A stretch of 7,264 bases of DNA from Bacillota bacterium (GTDB lineage Bacteria; Bacillota; Clostridia; Acetivibrionales; JAKOSZ01). Made by a program: the position numbers and the translations under genes. The notes beneath the pieces are model-generated. The model ran no database searches. It was not told the origin of the DNA and was given only the letters and a program-made list of their open reading frames with translations. Where the stretch lies: NCBI GenBank assembly GCA_029776555.1, contig JAKOSZ010000368.1:1-7264 (forward strand), given 5' to 3'. Below, piece after piece: positions 1 to 5,266 of the stretch. How positions within the stretch are numbered: position 1 is the first letter of the stretch; the number at the start of each line of letters is the position of its first letter.

Positions 1-13
1 ATTCCTCTTTCAT
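1..13 (-). CDS. 5' end of a leftward gene cut by the window edge
   Basis: The minus strand has an ATG at 13-11 followed by AAA GAG GAA, so the protein begins M-K-E-E and then leaves the window. The start is well supported: AAGGAGG lies 6 bases upstream (20-26), and a second GGAGG sits at 29-33. The gene is in the same direction as the rhaB operon and may be its continuation beyond the repeat cluster, or a separate unit. Nothing about its product can be read from four residues. A TACAAT/TATACA-like -10 at 36-43 follows a TGC, but no -35 is visible and the resulting leader would be very short. Confidence 0.7.
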
Positions 14-19
14 GCTTAT

Positions 20-26
20 CCTCCTT
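20..26 (-). promoter_or_regulatory. Ribosome binding site of the left-edge gene
   Basis: AAGGAGG on the minus strand with a 6-base spacer (ATAAGC) to the ATG at 13. This is what reveals the truncated gene. A second GGAGG lies just upstream at 29-33. Confidence 0.75.
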
Positions 27-49
27 TTCCTCCATATTGTATAGCACCA

Positions 50-283
50 AACCAGGGGGACGGTTCTTCTGGTTTGAACCAGGGAGACGGTCCCTCTGGT
101 ACAGCGATACGGTTCTTCCGCGCCAACGGTTCTAAAGATCAATTCCTAGCCAGGGGGACGGTTCTTCCGGCGCAAAGGCACGGCTTTTCGCCTTAGATGG
201 TTCCCCAGGCCAATTCCCACTTTCCACAGGGCGGTTCTCTTGGTTAACCATCCCCACGCCAAGGGGACGGTTCTTTCGGTTCA
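50..283 (+). repeat. Cluster of short palindromic repeats, core on + strand
   Basis: At least six copies of a roughly 25-base element occur here: 50-74, 77-101, about 106-122 (degenerate), 148-172, 224-246 and 257-283. A partial core lies at 124-134 and a decayed copy at 175-194. The central core reads GGGACGGTTCT or close to it. The ends are inverted repeats, best seen as AACCAG / CTGGTT at 50-74. Some copies change both arms together, such as the AAGGC / GCCTT arms of 175-194. Spacing is irregular, from 2 to over 50 bases. The elements have no coding potential of their own; peptides read through them are simply repeat translations. I know of no function for them. Confidence 0.85.
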
Positions 284-368
284 ACCATCCATAATCTATT
301 CTCTCCCGGCCTAAGCAAAGCAATCTCCACGCAGCTTGTCCCCTGCCCCTCTATAAAGGGTATGCAAA

Positions 369-480
369 TACCAAGATAACCGTCCCCTTGGTTATTGGTT
401 TGTATACCAAGAGAACCGTCCCTCTGGTTAAACCAGGAGAACCGTCCCTCTGGTTAGGTTACCTCTGGTTACTTGGTTAC
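369..480 (-). repeat. Same palindromic repeat in inverted orientation
   Basis: Three clear copies with the core on the minus strand (read on + as AACCGTCCC) lie at 369-394, 405-430 and 431-455. The last two are directly abutting. Decayed arm sequence (CCTCTGGTTACTTGGTTAC) continues to 480, into the stop codon of the ASRT-like gene at 469-471. Arms are ACCAAG / CTTGGT in 369-394 and AACCAG / CTGGTT in 431-455, so the two arms changed together. Together with the + oriented group this makes an inverted arrangement around a unique stretch at 284-368. Read leftward it is the 3' untranslated region of the rhaB operon, and no hairpin followed by a T-run is seen. Confidence 0.85.
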
Positions 481-846
481 AGGGTAGGCCATGGTGGTCA
501 TGAGGGCCATTTCGGCCTGGGACGTGTCCATCCTGCTGTACTGGATTATTACCTCAACGTCGCTTCTCACCATTATGGCATAGGGAACACCCCGGGGTAC
601 CCCCTCCCCCCGGTCGTTCTTTATCATATCCAGCCTTACGTGGTTGGCCCTCTCGGCCTTGCAAACCGCCCGGAAGCCGCCCATCTTTTCCCTGTCTTCA
701 AAATACAGGGTTATCTCCAGGACGGCGTCCCTGGGGCCGGGGTTTAAAACGCATATGGCCTCATGGCTGGGGTATTTTCCGCTGCTCTCCACAGGATAGT
801 AAGCATCAGGTATGTACCATGTCCTGGAACCTACAACTTTCCCCAT
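469..846 (-). CDS. ASRT-family (sensory rhodopsin transducer-like) small protein
   Basis: A 125-residue soluble protein, close to the length of Anabaena sensory rhodopsin transducer (ASRT, Pfam PF07100). I recognise the conserved S-H-E at 27-29 followed by a C-x-L-N segment, the beta-strand stretch L-E-I-T-L-Y-F at 43-49, H69-V-R71, and the C-terminal Q102, R105, D107 and Q110-A-E. Despite the family name there is no rhodopsin gene here. The family has been proposed to be a small-molecule, probably sugar-binding, beta-sandwich domain, which fits its place directly after rhamnulokinase. The start at 846 is chosen over the longer reading from 870 because AGGAGGGG lies 6 bases upstream. The ATG is one base past the rhaB stop, implying translational coupling. 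The exact ligand and role are unknown. Confidence 0.85.
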   Translation of the reverse strand: MGKVVGSRTWYIPDAYYPVESSGKYPSHEAICVLNPGPRDAVLEITLYFEDREKMGGFRAVCKAERANHVRLDMIKNDRGEGVPRGVPYAIMVRSDVEVIIQYSRMDTSQAEMALMTTMAYPVTK

Positions 847-847
847 C

Positions 848-2332
848 TCAATCCCCTCCTGCCTTGCCAATTATCTTCTTAAACCTCTCATACTGTTCGT
901 CCCAGAGGTCCAAATCCCCGGGCAGGTACTCCCGGGTGGGGAAGGAGTTCCTCACCACAGCCCTGGCCTCTTTCAAGTCCGAAACCTCTCCCAGGGCAAT
1001 AAGCTGGGCTGCCACGTTCCCTATGGCGGTAGCTTCCACCGGCCCCGCCACCACCGGCCTTCCGGTGGCATTGGCGGTAAACTGGCAAAGCATGGTGTTC
1101 CTGGAGCCGCCTCCTACTATGTGGATTACGGAGAGCCTGCGGCCAACGATGTCCTCCAGCCCCTCCAAAACCATGCGGTACTTGAGGGCCAGGCTCTCCA
1201 TTATGCAGCGCACTATTTCCGCCTTGTCCCCGGGCACCGGCTGTCCCGTTCTCCGGCAGTAGTCCTGGACCTTTTCAGGCATACGTCCGGGGCTTCCGAA
1301 GGCTTCCTCGTCCGGGTCGATAAAGGCTTTGAAGGGCCCGGCTTTTTCAGCCGCCACTTCCAGTTCGTCATAGCTTAAGGCCTCTCCTAACCTGTCCCAG
1401 CTCCTCTTGCACTCCTGGTATATCCAAAGCCCCATTATGTTCTTAAGAAGCCTTGTGGTGTTCTGAATTCCGCCTTCGTTGGTGTAGTTTAAGCGGTATG
1501 TAGTGTCATTTATTATGGGAACGGGGGATTCCACTCCCAGCAGCGACCAGGTCCCGCTGCTTAAGTAGGCGTAGTCCTCTTTTTCCGCAGGCACAGCCAC
1601 TACGGCGCTTCCGGTGTCGTGTTCCGCCACGGCGATTACCGGCACGCCGCCGATGTTTAACTCCTCGGAGATGTCCCCGCTCAACTTCCCTATTACGCTG
1701 CAGGTCTCGGTTATGCCGGTAAGTATGTGGGTCGGTATCCCCAGCCTGTCAAGAAGCTCCTCGGACCAGCTGCCCGTTCTCGGGTCATACATCTGGGATG
1801 TGCTCACAATGGTACGTTCACTGGCTTTTTCTCCTGTGAGGAAGTAGTTTAAAAGGTCGGGGATAAAAAGAAGTGTGGAAGCTTTCTCCAGTATGGGCGA
1901 GTTTTCAAGCTTCATGGCCAGCAGTTGGTAGATGGTGTTAAACTTTAAGAACTGGATGCCGGTGAGTTCATAAATCTCCCGCCTGGGCACCACTTTGGCC
2001 GCCTCCTCTATCATCCCGTCCGTCCTGGCATCCCTGTAGTGAACCGGATTTCCCAGCAGTTCTCCCGACGGCCCCAAAAGCCCAAAGTCCACGCCCCAGG
2101 TGTCGGTGCCTATGCCCGCCAGGTCTTTATGGCCGCTCTGGGCACAGCGGAGTATGCCCTGCTTCATTTCGTGGAACAGCCTCAGGATGTCCCAGTAAAA
2201 GCTTCCGCGCACCATGACGGGGTCATTGGAAAACCTGTGGACTTCGCTCAAGGAGAGGGTCTTGCCGTCAAAACTCCCCAGGATGGCCCGGCCGCTGCTG
2301 GCTCCGTAGTCAAAGGCCAGTACCTTAAGCAT
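848..2332 (-). CDS. rhaB: Rhamnulokinase RhaB (FGGY sugar kinase)
   Basis: A 494-residue cytoplasmic kinase that transfers the gamma-phosphate of ATP to L-rhamnulose, giving L-rhamnulose 1-phosphate for aldol cleavage. The length matches known RhaB proteins (about 490). FGGY-kinase marks in order: phosphate-binding F-D-Y-G-A-S-S-G-R at 7-15, the G-I-G-T-D-T-W-G-V-D-F-G-L-L segment at 73-86 typical of RhaB, H-Y-R-D-A-R-T at 98-104, E-H-D-T-G-S-A at 237-243 with D239 as the likely catalytic base, S-S-G-T-W-S-L at 258-264, and the C-terminal nucleotide-binding G-G-G-S-R-N at 407-412. The start has AAGGAGG 8 bases upstream. It lies 54 bases after the PHP gene and is coupled to the ASRT-like gene. 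No isomerase or aldolase gene is within the window. The assignment is firm for the family and good for rhamnulose specificity. Confidence 0.93.
   Translation of the reverse strand: MLKVLAFDYGASSGRAILGSFDGKTLSLSEVHRFSNDPVMVRGSFYWDILRLFHEMKQGILRCAQSGHKDLAGIGTDTWGVDFGLLGPSGELLGNPVHYRDARTDGMIEEAAKVVPRREIYELTGIQFLKFNTIYQLLAMKLENSPILEKASTLLFIPDLLNYFLTGEKASERTIVSTSQMYDPRTGSWSEELLDRLGIPTHILTGITETCSVIGKLSGDISEELNIGGVPVIAVAEHDTGSAVVAVPAEKEDYAYLSSGTWSLLGVESPVPIINDTTYRLNYTNEGGIQNTTRLLKNIMGLWIYQECKRSWDRLGEALSYDELEVAAEKAGPFKAFIDPDEEAFGSPGRMPEKVQDYCRRTGQPVPGDKAEIVRCIMESLALKYRMVLEGLEDIVGRRLSVIHIVGGGSRNTMLCQFTANATGRPVVAGPVEATAIGNVAAQLIALGEVSDLKEARAVVRNSFPTREYLPGDLDLWDEQYERFKKIIGKAGGD
853..860 (-). promoter_or_regulatory. 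Ribosome binding site fixing the ASRT-like gene start
   Basis: AGGAGGGG sits inside the last codons of rhaB, 6 bases before the ATG at 846. It decides the start against the upstream in-frame ATG at 870, which would overlap rhaB by 23 bases. Confidence 0.8.
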
Positions 2333-2386
2333 TCCGCATCCCTCCTTTTTCTTACTTCAATTTTACCAAAAAACCCGGAAAAAACG

Positions 2387-3676
2387 CTACCTGCACCTCA
2401 TCCCCATTTTCCTGTATATGGCTATCCTCTCCCTGAGGTCGGGGTAACGCCTTACCGTCTCACTGGAAAACATCCCCTTGGAAAGGTCCTCGGTGGCGGC
2501 CTTTTCATGGCCTATAAGGGCCCAGGTGGAGTCTATGAGGTTTTTAAACTCCTCCCTTTCCAGGGCACGGCACACAAAGGACTGCCTGGGGGAGTTGATG
2601 TCCTCTCCGCTGATTTCAAAAAACCCGTGCTTCCCGCAGAGCTCCTTCACCCTCTTAAGCTGGTCCAGGGTGTTCCTGGAAGGCATGTAGGTGACGGCAT
2701 TGAAACCCAGCTCCCGGATAACTTCCATCAGGAGGTCCAGGTAGTCGTCCTCGAACTTCTGGGCCTTTTTGTCCCCGGTTACCGACTCTCCCACGTCCCC
2801 CAGGTAAGCATACGCCGCTATTGAGCCGGTTTCCCGGGCAAGCCTTATGAAGTCCTCCACGTCGGGGCACTCGGCTGCGGCGTCGATATAGAAGCTGGAT
2901 ATTACATCGCTCTTTATCAGCCCCAGAAGGTCATAGTCATAGCAGGGACTGGAGAGGTCAAGGAGATAACCTTCCACCTTGGGGCTCACGTTGACCTTCA
3001 GCTGCTTTTTTAAAAACTCCAAAAGGGAAGGACCTTTTCCATACTTTTCAATCATCTTTAGGGAAAGGGCGTAGGAGATGTGCCTTTCGGTCACGGTTCC
3101 CCCCTCGCTGCTTTTAGACAGGGGCACCACATCCCTGTCGTAATCAATGCTGATGCCGTACTGGCTGAACACCTGGTTGATTTTCTCACACATCCTCCTG
3201 TTCCTCAAATCCCTCTCCCTTTTATAGGGTTCAAGAAAACTCCTGACCGTATCTATCCGGGTATGGGGGATCCCGTGAAGGGTGACATAGGCAATGGATT
3301 CCTGGTCCGGGTTATTAAGCCTCCGGCCTCTCAAAGGGGTTTTGCTGAAGTCCACCCTGCATTCCATTCCTATGGTGGTGGCAATCCCTATAATTCTCCC
3401 CGCTTCTATGAATTCCTCAACACCGCCTACCGAGTCGTGGTCAACTATGCCGGCGGTGGTAAGCCCCGCGCAGTAAGCCATCCACGCCGCCTTGGACGGT
3501 GAGTAGGGTGAAAAGGAGTAGATGGTGTGAATATGGTTGTTGACGTAGCCCCCGCTTTCGGGCCTTTCCAGTTTGCCGCCTTCTATCAGCTCTTTGAGTT
3601 TTTTAAGGCTTTCAAGCCTTAATCCGGCATCGCCGCTGTTTAAGTTGTCCACAAGTTTCTCGTATCCCCTTCCCAT
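2387..3676 (-). CDS. PHP-domain metal-dependent phosphoesterase
   Basis: A 429-residue protein with the PHP (polymerase and histidinol phosphatase) fold. The N-terminal metal motif N-H-I-H is at 47-50. It is followed by G-I-V-D-H-D at 76-81 and G-M-E-C at 103-106, the usual His/Asp/Glu ligands of a multi-metal phosphatase centre. Later candidate ligands are H134, H138, H199, D294 and the E-D pair at 358-359. About 45 residues precede the domain, and a long middle insertion makes it larger than simple PHP phosphatases. No signal peptide or membrane segment is seen. GGAGGT lies 5 bases before the ATG, and the gene begins 12 bases after the glycosylase stop. The substrate is unknown. Its position before rhaB suggests a phosphorylated sugar or a related metabolite, but that is inference from neighbourhood only. 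Confidence 0.8.
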   Translation of the reverse strand: MGRGYEKLVDNLNSGDAGLRLESLKKLKELIEGGKLERPESGGYVNNHIHTIYSFSPYSPSKAAWMAYCAGLTTAGIVDHDSVGGVEEFIEAGRIIGIATTIGMECRVDFSKTPLRGRRLNNPDQESIAYVTLHGIPHTRIDTVRSFLEPYKRERDLRNRRMCEKINQVFSQYGISIDYDRDVVPLSKSSEGGTVTERHISYALSLKMIEKYGKGPSLLEFLKKQLKVNVSPKVEGYLLDLSSPCYDYDLLGLIKSDVISSFYIDAAAECPDVEDFIRLARETGSIAAYAYLGDVGESVTGDKKAQKFEDDYLDLLMEVIRELGFNAVTYMPSRNTLDQLKRVKELCGKHGFFEISGEDINSPRQSFVCRALEREEFKNLIDSTWALIGHEKAATEDLSKGMFSSETVRRYPDLRERIAIYRKMGMRCR

Positions 3677-3688
3677 TGCAAACCTCCG

Positions 3689-4243
3689 CTATCTATATTG
3701 CTCCAGCTTTTCCTTCACCTTTTTAAAGTCCTCAAACATTAAGACCTTTTTGGATGGGTCCCTTAAAAGGGCCGCCGGGTGGAAGGTGGGCATCATCCAG
3801 TAGCCCTTCCTTTCTATCCACTGCCCCCTTATCCGGGTTATCTTAGCCCGCCTGTCTATTATGTATTTCATCGCCGTAGCTCCAAGGCATACGATTATTT
3901 TGGGTCTTATCAGATACACCTGGTTCCTGAGAAAAGGGAGGCAGGCCTCCGCTTCTTCGTCAAGGGGAACCCGGTTGCCCGGCGGTCGGCATTTCACTAT
4001 GTTGGCTATGTAGTAGTCCCCCTCTTCAAACATCAGGGCTTTTAACAGAAGGTCCAGCAGCCTGCCGGCCGCCCCCACAAAGGGAAGCCCCTGCAGTTCC
4101 TCCTGCTCTCCCGGGCCTTCGCCCACCAGCATCAAAGGGGCGTTTACGCTGCCCCTGCCCACCACCACGTTGGTCCTGCTGCTGCTAAGGCCGCACCTTT
4201 TGCAGTTTAAGCACTCTTTTATAAGTTCGTCCCAGCTTAACAT
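3689..4243 (-). CDS. Family-4 uracil-DNA glycosylase (iron-sulfur type)
   Basis: A 184-residue DNA repair enzyme that removes uracil from DNA to start base excision repair. Motif A is G-E-G-P-G-E-Q-E-E at 41-49, and the following F-V-G-A-A-G-R-L-L-D (55-64) is typical of UDG family 4. Motif B is H155-P-A-A-L-L-R. Four cysteines at the expected places, C14, C17, C85 and C101, can hold the [4Fe-4S] cluster; C11 is extra. The length is about that of family members. The ATG at 4243 has GAGG 5 bases upstream. It is the first gene after the promoter at 4319-4348 and is 12 bases from the PHP gene, so it leads what is otherwise a rhamnose-related operon. Confidence 0.92.
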   Translation of the reverse strand: MLSWDELIKECLNCKRCGLSSSRTNVVVGRGSVNAPLMLVGEGPGEQEELQGLPFVGAAGRLLDLLLKALMFEEGDYYIANIVKCRPPGNRVPLDEEAEACLPFLRNQVYLIRPKIIVCLGATAMKYIIDRRAKITRIRGQWIERKGYWMMPTFHPAALLRDPSKKVLMFEDFKKVKEKLEQYR

Positions 4244-4318
4244 AAGAACCTCACAAGCCTGCCCCGGTTGAAATAAAGGTCAATTTCCCAGCCCCGGCGC
4301 AATTTTTGCCATGAAAAT

Positions 4319-4348
4319 ATTATAGCACATGTTTTTTGGCATGGTTAA
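4319..4348 (-). promoter_or_regulatory. Promoter of the glycosylase-PHP-rhaB-ASRT operon
   Basis: On the minus strand TATAAT is at 4319-4324, preceded by TGC (4325-4327), an extended -10. TTAACC (4 of 6 matches to TTGACA) is at 4343-4348, with an 18-base spacer. Two similar stretches, CATGCCAAAAA and CATGGCAAAAA, flank the -10 as imperfect direct repeats. The leader to the glycosylase ATG is about 70 bases. The fit to a sigma-A promoter is good; the regulator is not identifiable. Confidence 0.65.
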
Positions 4349-4357
4349 TACGCGAAC

Positions 4358-4369
4358 GGACAATAGTCC
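4358..4369. promoter_or_regulatory. Palindrome upstream of the operon promoter (possible operator)
   Basis: GGACAATAGTCC is an inverted repeat (GGAC / GTCC with a 4-base centre). It lies about 10 bases upstream of the -35 at 4343-4348 and just past the tail of the neighbouring terminator. An activator or repressor site is possible, but a short palindrome can occur by chance. Confidence 0.25.
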
Positions 4370-4371
4370 AT

Positions 4372-4408
4372 CAAAAATTAAAAGGGCCGAGAGCAATGCC
4401 CTCGGCTT
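4372..4408 (-). terminator. Rho-independent terminator for the 4536-4847 gene
   Basis: Minus-strand hairpin GCCGAG / CTCGGC (stems 4401-4406 and 4386-4391) with a 9-base loop, followed by CCCTTTTAATTTTTG. It lies 130 bases past the stop at 4536 and directly before the next operon's promoter, as expected for insulation. The stem is only 6 bp and the T-run is interrupted by AA, so it is moderate in strength. Confidence 0.6.
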
Positions 4409-4415
4409 TATAAAA

Positions 4416-4461
4416 TGGAGGTAATTATTATGAAGTGCTTGAGAGTAACCTCCAGCACTTC
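4416..4461. repeat. Two interlocked inverted repeats
   Basis: TGGAGGT (4416-4422) can pair with ACCTCCA (4448-4454). GAAGTGCT (4432-4439) can pair with AGCACTTC (4454-4461). The order A-B-A'-B' means the two stems either exclude each other or form a pseudoknot. Read on the minus strand this is in the 3' untranslated region of the 4536-4847 gene, just before its terminator. Read on the plus strand, stem A masks a GGAGG that precedes a 13-codon ORF. Confidence 0.55.
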
Positions 4462-4471
4462 CAGTTTATAA
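4430..4471 (+). CDS. Possible 13-codon ORF with strong ribosome binding site
   Basis: On the plus strand GGAGG at 4417-4421 is followed, after 8 bases, by ATG at 4430 and codons for MKCLRVTSSTSSL, then TAA. The ribosome binding site can be masked by ACCTCC at 4448-4453, inside the ORF itself. No gene lies downstream on this strand, and only a weak plus-strand promoter (TTGGCA at 4337-4342 with GACAAT at 4359-4364, spacer 16) could drive it. It may be chance. Confidence 0.15.
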   Translation: MKCLRVTSSTSSL

Positions 4472-4535
4472 GCAAATCCTATTCCTGCCGGCCAATTCCC
4501 TGGGCCAACCCCTACAGGCTATTTTACACGGCTGT

Positions 4536-4847
4536 TTAGCACTTGGCAACATCGCTTTCGTGCCTGAATATCTCGGGCAGCTTCAAAGCGTCATAAAAGC
4601 CATGCACATAGCCGTACCTGGTGCACAGAATCATGAGGTTGGCGATAAAATCGTCCAGTTCGATTACCATGCCCTGGTCCTTTTCAGGCAGCAGCTTTCT
4701 TATTTTGGCAAGATAGCCGTCAAAGGTCTTTATGGCATCGGCATACTCGTTAAAATTTTCCAAACTCAGGATAATCTCATCCAGTCTCTTACATACCGCT
4801 TCCTCTATAAATCCCTTAAAGGTACCTTCAGAATGTCTGCACATCAT
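4536..4847 (-). CDS. Small helical protein of unknown function
   Basis: A 103-residue protein, probably soluble and nearly all alpha-helical, with hydrophobic residues spaced as in a helical bundle (14-60 and 60-92). The segment L-L-P-E-K-D-Q-G-M-V-I-E-L-D-D-F at 52-67, followed by Y-G-Y-V-H-G-F-Y-D-A-L-K-L at 78-90, reminds me of clostridial small proteins grouped as DUF6809, but I cannot confirm that. Three cysteines (3, 19, 75) sit outside any CxxC motif, and the last residue is also Cys. Two adjacent ATGs compete as start (4847 and 4844): AAGG lies 3 and 6 bases upstream respectively, and GGAGGG lies further up. A terminator follows at 4372-4408. It may be driven by the promoter at 5169-5197 through a long leader, or by the weak one at 4881-4909. 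Confidence 0.75.
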   Translation of the reverse strand: MMCRHSEGTFKGFIEEAVCKRLDEIILSLENFNEYADAIKTFDGYLAKIRKLLPEKDQGMVIELDDFIANLMILCTRYGYVHGFYDALKLPEIFRHESDVAKC

Positions 4848-4880
4848 TAACCTTCAACCCTCCGCCCTGCTATACAGTTT

Positions 4881-4909
4881 ATTGTATTTCCACTTACTCA
4901 CCAATTGAA
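4881..4909 (-). promoter_or_regulatory. Weak candidate promoter just upstream of the 4536-4847 gene
   Basis: TACAAT (4881-4886) on the minus strand with TTCAAT (4904-4909) 17 bases upstream. The -10 is good and the -35 has 3 of 6 matches. It would give a short leader for the small helical protein and is an alternative to the far stronger promoter at 5169-5197. Confidence 0.3.
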
Positions 4910-4948
4910 ATTCCATTCCAAAACTTCCATGTCCATGTTCTCGATTCC

Positions 4949-5149
4949 CTATGCCCCGTCCTTAAACGCCACAGTGATTCGCCTTCTTTCCCCGGAAATA
5001 TAGCAGCGCTTTGTCTCCCCTTCAATACCGTGCCTCGACTTTATTCTTTTTTTTCCGCCCTTTTTCTCCAAAAACGCGCAACGGCGTTTCTGTTTAATCC
5101 CACAATATGCCGTTTTCCACCCAGTGATGCGTATAAATAAAAACCACAT
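4949..5149 (-). CDS. Doubtful 66-codon ORF in the leader
   Basis: An ATG at 5149 opens a basic frame of 66 codons ending in A-F-K-D-G-A and TAG at 4949-4951. It lies just downstream of the perfect promoter at 5169-5197. Against it: no clear ribosome binding site, a biased start with many Lys/Arg, and no family that I recognise. For it: the last 25 codons look coding-like, and the same frame continues after the TAG through G-I-E-N into a second ORF, M-D-M-E-V-L-E-W-N-F-N-W, ending at 4898. It could be a decayed gene, a small basic protein, or just leader RNA. Confidence 0.2.
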   Translation of the reverse strand: MWFLFIRITGWKTAYCGIKQKRRCAFLEKKGGKKRIKSRHGIEGETKRCYISGERRRITVAFKDGA

Positions 5150-5168
5150 GTTACAGCACTTTCCATTT

Positions 5169-5197
5169 ATTATATTATTCAATACGCATACTGTCAA
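5169..5197 (-). promoter_or_regulatory. Perfect consensus sigma-A promoter
   Basis: On the minus strand TTGACA (5192-5197) and TATAAT (5169-5174) are separated by exactly 17 bases. All 12 positions match consensus. The region just upstream (5198-5245) is A/T-rich like an UP element. The predicted start is near 5162, and transcription runs left toward the small gene at 4847. Confidence 0.85.
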
Positions 5198-5245
5198 TGG
5201 AAACTTTTAAACAATTATTCTCTTTGCATATATATTACGATTATG

Positions 5246-5261
5246 TGGAAATAACTTTCCA
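5246..5261. promoter_or_regulatory. Perfect inverted repeat, possible operator
   Basis: TGGAAA-TAAC-TTTCCA, 6-bp arms with a 4-base centre, lies just downstream of the -10 of the candidate promoter at 5267-5295 and about 50 bases upstream of the consensus promoter. It could be a protein binding site; no regulator family is recognised. Confidence 0.35.
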
Positions 5262-5266
5262 AAAAT

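Noticed and set aside
132..323. 63-residue minus-strand ORF rich in N-R-P and P-S-P-W-L
   Set aside because: It is a translation of the repeat copies. It has no ribosome binding site and its composition comes from the repeat core.
50..455. CRISPR array
   Set aside because: The repeats are imperfect, unevenly spaced, in both orientations and in places directly abutting. There are no unique spacers of constant length and no cas genes.
388..747. 119-residue plus-strand ORF
   Set aside because: It begins in the repeats and runs antisense to the ASRT-like gene, which has clear family motifs and a strong ribosome binding site.
469..846. True rhodopsin signalling partner
   Set aside because: No seven-helix rhodopsin gene is in the window, and the gene is coupled to rhaB. 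The family name is historical.
812..1378. 188-residue plus-strand ORF
   Set aside because: Antisense shadow of rhaB with no recognisable domain.
2039..2824. 261-residue plus-strand ORF
   Set aside because: It is antisense to the end of the PHP gene and the start of rhaB. Its length reflects GC-rich third positions on the opposite strand; there is no domain and no ribosome binding site.
4848..5162. Known riboswitch or housekeeping RNA in the leader
   Set aside because: I looked for cobalamin, c-di-GMP, fluoride, ZTP, SAM, preQ1, 6S and SRP signatures and found none. A partial resemblance (CACTGTGG) to the cobalamin-box GCCACTG is not enough.
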